A stretch of 64,000 nucleotides of DNA from Desulfobulbaceae bacterium BRH_c16a (GTDB lineage: Bacteria; Desulfobacterota; Desulfobulbia; Desulfobulbales; Desulfocapsaceae): positions 1 through 64,000 of the forward strand of contig LADS01000070.1 of the NCBI GenBank assembly GCA_000961725.1. Direction: 5' to 3'. The first letter of the stretch is position 1, and every line of letters starts with the position of its first letter. Under the pieces are notes generated by a model, which had not been told where the DNA came from, did no database searches, and worked only from the letters and a program-made list of their open reading frames with translations. Of the stretch, positions 60,704-64,000 are shown piece by piece. The translations under genes and the position numbers were made by a program.

Positions 60704-61368
60704 TTACAGACTAAAAAGGGGCGTATATTCAGCCTTTTTTGATTTTCACCACGAACACCGGCAGGCAGGTCGGGTGCGTTGAAGGAAGCCCCAGCATGGC
60801 ACATCAAACTTGATTTGTTTGAGAGTATGGTTTATAAAACGAATAACTAAATAAAAATCCGTCGATTTGTGAACTCAATCACAAGAAGTAGTGCCTTATT
60901 GAAATAATGATTTTTCATCCAACACCCGATATCTTCGCCATACCAATCAGCATCCTTGTACTCTCCATGCGCAACCATGCGCCCTCCTCCCTGACACCAC
61001 CTTGAGATAATCGTTTCATCCCGGAAAACATTGGCGGCGTTCAGTTTTCAACTCTCCGACTAAGGTTTCCAACCCTTTTTCCAGTAACATTTCCATTACT
61101 ATTTCGGTTGTATACCGTTTTAGTACCTTAGTACCTTAGAAATTTATTTCTTGTTTTTCACCCCTCAAGGGGGTGCTGAAAGAGTAAGGAATGAATTTCG
61201 TGAAGGTACTTATCCTCCCCTTGTGGAGGGTTAGATCGGTCCTGTCGTATACGTTCTGCTTTCTCGTCAGTTCATTTGCGGGAAGGGAACGTCGAGCGGA
61301 TGAAGCACATTGCAATGAGCACAGGGTTTATCTTTTCACCCATTTTTTCCTGAGTAAGATATAAAAAT
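60704..61368. other. Intergenic region upstream of purF
   Basis: No supported gene; holds the second copy of the dispersed hairpin-rich repeat (61117-61238). Confidence 0.5.
61117..61238 (+). repeat. Dispersed hairpin-rich repeat, copy 2 (inverted)
   Basis: Reverse complement closely matches 21225-21334. Self-complementary segments: CACCCCTCAAGGGGGTG (61158-61174) and CCTCCCC...GGAGG (61213-61229). It lies ~130 bp upstream of purF. Confidence 0.85.
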
Positions 61369-62784
61369 ATGCATAATCAATTAATTACACGAAGTCCTCG
61401 TGATAAATGCGGTGTCTGCGGCGTTTTCGGCCACCCCGAAGCCGCACGGCTGACGTATTTCGGACTTTATGCTTTGCAACACCGAGGCCAGAATAGTGCC
61501 GGAATGGTCAGTCACGATGGCAGCCGGACATGGACGCGCAAGGCAATCGGCCTGATCTCCGAAGTGTTTACCGAAGAACATTTACAGTCCCTCAAAGGTG
61601 AAGCAGCTCTGGGACATGTCCTGGATTCGTCTCTTTCCGATATTTCGATACTCAATATACAGCCTTTTACCGCCACGCATCGAGGTAGAACCATATCGGT
61701 GGCCCATAACGGCAGCATCACCAACATCAAGCAGTTGCGTGCTGATCTTCATGCGAAAGGTGCTATTTTTCACTCCGAAATCAGCAGCGAGATAGTTGTC
61801 CACCTCCTGGCGCACTGCGTCGGATTGGATCTTGTCTCGGCGCTGCTCACCACCTTTGCCGAAATCAAAGGCGCATTTTCCATGCTGCTGCTGGTTGACG
61901 GCACTCTGGTCGCAGTTCGCGACCCTCATGGCTTCAGGCCGCTTTGTCTTGGCCGCCTGGACAATGGCGGCTATGTCGTGGCCTCGGAAACATGTGCTTT
62001 TGACCTTATCGATGCCAAATATCTACGGGATATAGAGCCGGGAGAAATTCTGCTGATCGACTCGAATGGTCTCCGCTCCGTTTATCTTCCCCAAAAGTGT
62101 CCAAGTTTCTGCATATTCGAACAGGTTTATTTTGCCAGGCCGGACAGCAATATGTTCGGCACCAGTGTCTACCAGAGCAGAAAGCGTATGGGCGAGGCCC
62201 TCGCACGAGAATGCAGGGTAGAGGCGGATCTTGTCATGCCCTTTCCCGACTCGGGCATCTATGCCGCCCTCGGCTATGCCCAAGCCACAGCCATTCCCTT
62301 CGAACTTGGGCTCATCCGCAACCATTATATCGGCCGGACATTCATTCAATCGGCCCGATCGGACCGGGCATTGGCTGTTCGGATGAAACTTAACCCGGTC
62401 CGCTCGCTTCTTCGTGGCAAGCGGGTAATTATTATCGACGACTCGGCCATCAGCGGCGCCACCGTTTCAAGCAAGATCCGTTCGCTGCGAGAGGCGGGGG
62501 CACGTGAAGTGCATCTGCTGGTGAGCTGTCCGCCGATCCGCTTTTCTTGCGCCTACGGCATTCATTTTCCGGCAAGGGATCGGCTTCTCGCCAACGGAAA
62601 ATCCATAGTGCAGATCCGTGACAATCTTGGCCTGGACACCCTGCACTACCTTAGTCTGGATGGACTGATCAAGGCAGCCGGAGGCGAAAGCGTCTCATAC
62701 TGCAAGGCGTGCATGGACTCCATTTGCCCGGAACGGAAAGATCCGGTTGAACATGAAAGCGGTGGTGTCGAGAAAATAATGTAA
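61369..62784 (+). CDS. purF: Amidophosphoribosyltransferase
   Basis: 471 residues. A short propeptide precedes the N-terminal nucleophile, most likely Cys14 (DKCGVCGVFGHPEAARL); the next Cys17 is an alternative that depends on alignment. Glutaminase blocks: LQHRGQNSAGMVSHDG, VAHNGSITN; PRPP loop VIIIDDSAISGATVSSKIRS. Cysteines for a [4Fe-4S] cluster (FCIFEQVYFARPDS, FSCAYGI, YCKACMDSICP) match the Bacillus-type oxygen-labile enzyme. First step of purine synthesis. Confidence 0.96.
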   Translation: MHNQLITRSPRDKCGVCGVFGHPEAARLTYFGLYALQHRGQNSAGMVSHDGSRTWTRKAIGLISEVFTEEHLQSLKGEAALGHVLDSSLSDISILNIQPFTATHRGRTISVAHNGSITNIKQLRADLHAKGAIFHSEISSEIVVHLLAHCVGLDLVSALLTTFAEIKGAFSMLLLVDGTLVAVRDPHGFRPLCLGRLDNGGYVVASETCAFDLIDAKYLRDIEPGEILLIDSNGLRSVYLPQKCPSFCIFEQVYFARPDSNMFGTSVYQSRKRMGEALARECRVEADLVMPFPDSGIYAALGYAQATAIPFELGLIRNHYIGRTFIQSARSDRALAVRMKLNPVRSLLRGKRVIIIDDSAISGATVSSKIRSLREAGAREVHLLVSCPPIRFSCAYGIHFPARDRLLANGKSIVQIRDNLGLDTLHYLSLDGLIKAAGGESVSYCKACMDSICPERKDPVEHESGGVEKIM

Positions 62785-62818
62785 GGGGACCGTCCCCACT
62801 ACCTTTAAAGCTGCCACA

Positions 62819-64000
62819 ATGCAAACAACTCAAAACAAACTCCTCCACAAGGAAATTTCCCGCCGCCGCACCTTCGGCATCATCAGCCATCCAGATGCCG
62901 GTAAGACCACTCTTACAGAAAAACTGTTGCTTTTCGGTGGCGCCATCCAAATGGCGGGTTCGGTCAAAGGCCGCAAGGCGAGCCGCCACGCCACCAGCGA
63001 CTGGATGGCGATCGAACGGGAACGCGGCATCTCGGTCACCAGTTCGGTTATGCAATTCGACTATGGCGATTGCGAAATCAACCTCCTTGACACCCCAGGT
63101 CACCAGGATTTTTCCGAGGACACCTACCGGGTGCTGACGGCGGTGGACAGTGCGGTAATGGTGATTGACAGCGTCAAGGGCGTAGAAACCCAAACCCTCA
63201 AACTGATGGAAGTCTGCCGGATGAGAAACACGCCGATTTTGACTTTCGTCAACAAGCTCGATCGTGAGGGCATGTCGCCCATCGATATCCTCGCCGACAT
63301 CGAAGAAACCTTGCAGATCGAGTGTGCGCCGCTCTCCTGGCCTATCGGCATGGGTAAAAACTTTCGCGGCACGTACAACCTCTACCGCCGGGAGCTGATC
63401 CTCTTTACCCCCGGTCAGGAACGGCTGTCCGGCGATGCCATTACAATTCGCGATCTTGATGATCCACGGCTCGATCAGATTCTCGGTCGCCAGGCCGACG
63501 AACTGCGCGCCGACGTTGCCCTGCTGGAGGGTGCGGCCAACCCCTTTGATCTCCAGGATTTTCTCAAAGGCAACCAAACGCCGGTCTTTTTCGGCAGTGC
63601 GATCAACAACTTCGGCGTAAGGGAACTGCTCGACACCTTCGTGGAAATCGCCCCCTCGCCCTTGCCTCGTCCGACCACCACCCGTATGGTCTTTCCGGAA
63701 GAGGAAACCTTTTCCGGCTTCGTCTTTAAAATCCAGGCCAACATGGACCCGTCTCATCGTGACCGGATCGCCTTCCTGCGCGTCTGCTCGGGTCGGTTTC
63801 AAAGGGGAATGAAGGTGCGCCATCACCGGCTTGGCAAGGATATCCTAATCTCCAATCCAATTATCTTCATGGCTCAGGATCGTGCTTTTGCGGAAGAGGC
63901 CTGGCCTGGCGATATTATCGGCATCCACAACCACGGCACAATCAGGATCGGCGACACCTTTTCGGAAAAGGAACCGCTGGCTTTTACCGGCATTCCCAAT
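62819..64000 (+). CDS. prfC: Peptide chain release factor 3 (partial, right edge)
   Basis: 394 codons visible, open to the edge. GTPase motifs: GIISHPDAGKTTLTEKLLLF (G1), DTPGHQDFSEDTYR (G3) and FVNKLDREG (G4), plus ATSDWMAIERERGISVTSS (G2). RF3 uses GTP to recycle RF1/RF2 from ribosomes. No strong ribosome site precedes the ATG. It starts 34 bp after purF, so co-transcription is possible. Confidence 0.95.
   Translation, partial: MQTTQNKLLHKEISRRRTFGIISHPDAGKTTLTEKLLLFGGAIQMAGSVKGRKASRHATSDWMAIERERGISVTSSVMQFDYGDCEINLLDTPGHQDFSEDTYRVLTAVDSAVMVIDSVKGVETQTLKLMEVCRMRNTPILTFVNKLDREGMSPIDILADIEETLQIECAPLSWPIGMGKNFRGTYNLYRRELILFTPGQERLSGDAITIRDLDDPRLDQILGRQADELRADVALLEGAANPFDLQDFLKGNQTPVFFGSAINNFGVRELLDTFVEIAPSPLPRPTTTRMVFPEEETFSGFVFKIQANMDPSHRDRIAFLRVCSGRFQRGMKVRHHRLGKDILISNPIIFMAQDRAFAEEAWPGDIIGIHNHGTIRIGDTFSEKEPLAFTGIPN

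Noticed and set aside
62669..63826. Minus-strand open frame of 385 codons opposite purF and prfC
   Set aside because: The plus strand encodes the conserved GTPase motifs of RF3; the reverse frame has no recognisable features.

Overview
The window looks like a chromosome segment of an anaerobic, Gram-negative, selenocysteine-using bacterium, most likely of the Desulfobacterota (Desulfobulbales-like). The basis is a periplasmic cytochrome c maturation locus of the ResB/CcsA type, a nine-haem cytochrome lipoprotein, a Tat-exported molybdopterin oxidoreductase with its iron-sulfur subunit, several sigma-54 two-component systems, and two genes that read through UGA at conserved cysteine positions. 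The assignment is an inference from gene content; no marker gene was searched.

Layout. (1) 1-4.5 kb, minus strand: an ECF sigma factor, a membrane TPR protein that is probably its anti-sigma partner, and an exported low-complexity protein with Met/Asn repeats and a perfect 18-bp (Gly-Ser-Gly-Ser-Gly-Gly) minisatellite running off the left edge. A paralogous TPR lipoprotein lies just upstream. (2) 4.8-13.8 kb: a ZraP/ZraS/ZraR-like envelope metal-stress system. Five intact zraP-like genes and one broken copy, two near-identical sigma-54 promoter/activator-site modules, a DUF4118-Usp protein and an intact IS630-family element sit beside a divergently transcribed histidine kinase and sigma-54 activator. 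(3) 14.2-21.1 kb, minus strand: TPR - ResB - CcsA - DUF1573 - DsbA-like - LysM/M23 - multi-rhodanese. The DUF1573 and rhodanese genes each contain an in-frame UGA, followed by a hairpin that fits a bacterial SECIS element. This is the most interesting locus in the window: a periplasmic thiol/selenol redox cassette attached to cytochrome c maturation. (4) 22.6-26.7 kb, plus strand: a TudS-like desulfidase, a UroD-like methyltransferase and a polar amino acid-type ABC transporter whose permease is split by two homopolymer frameshifts. (5) 27.8-36.0 kb, minus strand: one sigma-54-dependent operon with ferredoxin, molybdoenzyme, TorD-like chaperone, PhnD-like sensor lipoprotein, histidine kinase and sigma-54 activator. 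It appears to be an autoregulated respiratory system of unknown substrate. (6) 36-42.9 kb: AT-richer accessory DNA with a divergent SelO pseudokinase, RadC-like and AlpA-like proteins and a truncated integrase against tRNA-Thr(CGT), i.e. a decayed integrative element. (7) 43-64 kb: core genome, with the cytochrome and RlpA, trpEGDCF, rpsT, a cAMP-receptor-like/DUF4388 protein, U32 peptidase, pyrR, purN, a stand-alone IMP cyclohydrolase, an S4 protein, folE2, citrate synthase, a methyltransferase, an epimerase, purF and the start of prfC.

Two kinds of dispersed repeat occur: a 32-nt bipartite motif present four times between 22 and 39.5 kb, and a ~110-bp hairpin-rich repeat present twice in opposite orientation (21.2 and 61.2 kb).
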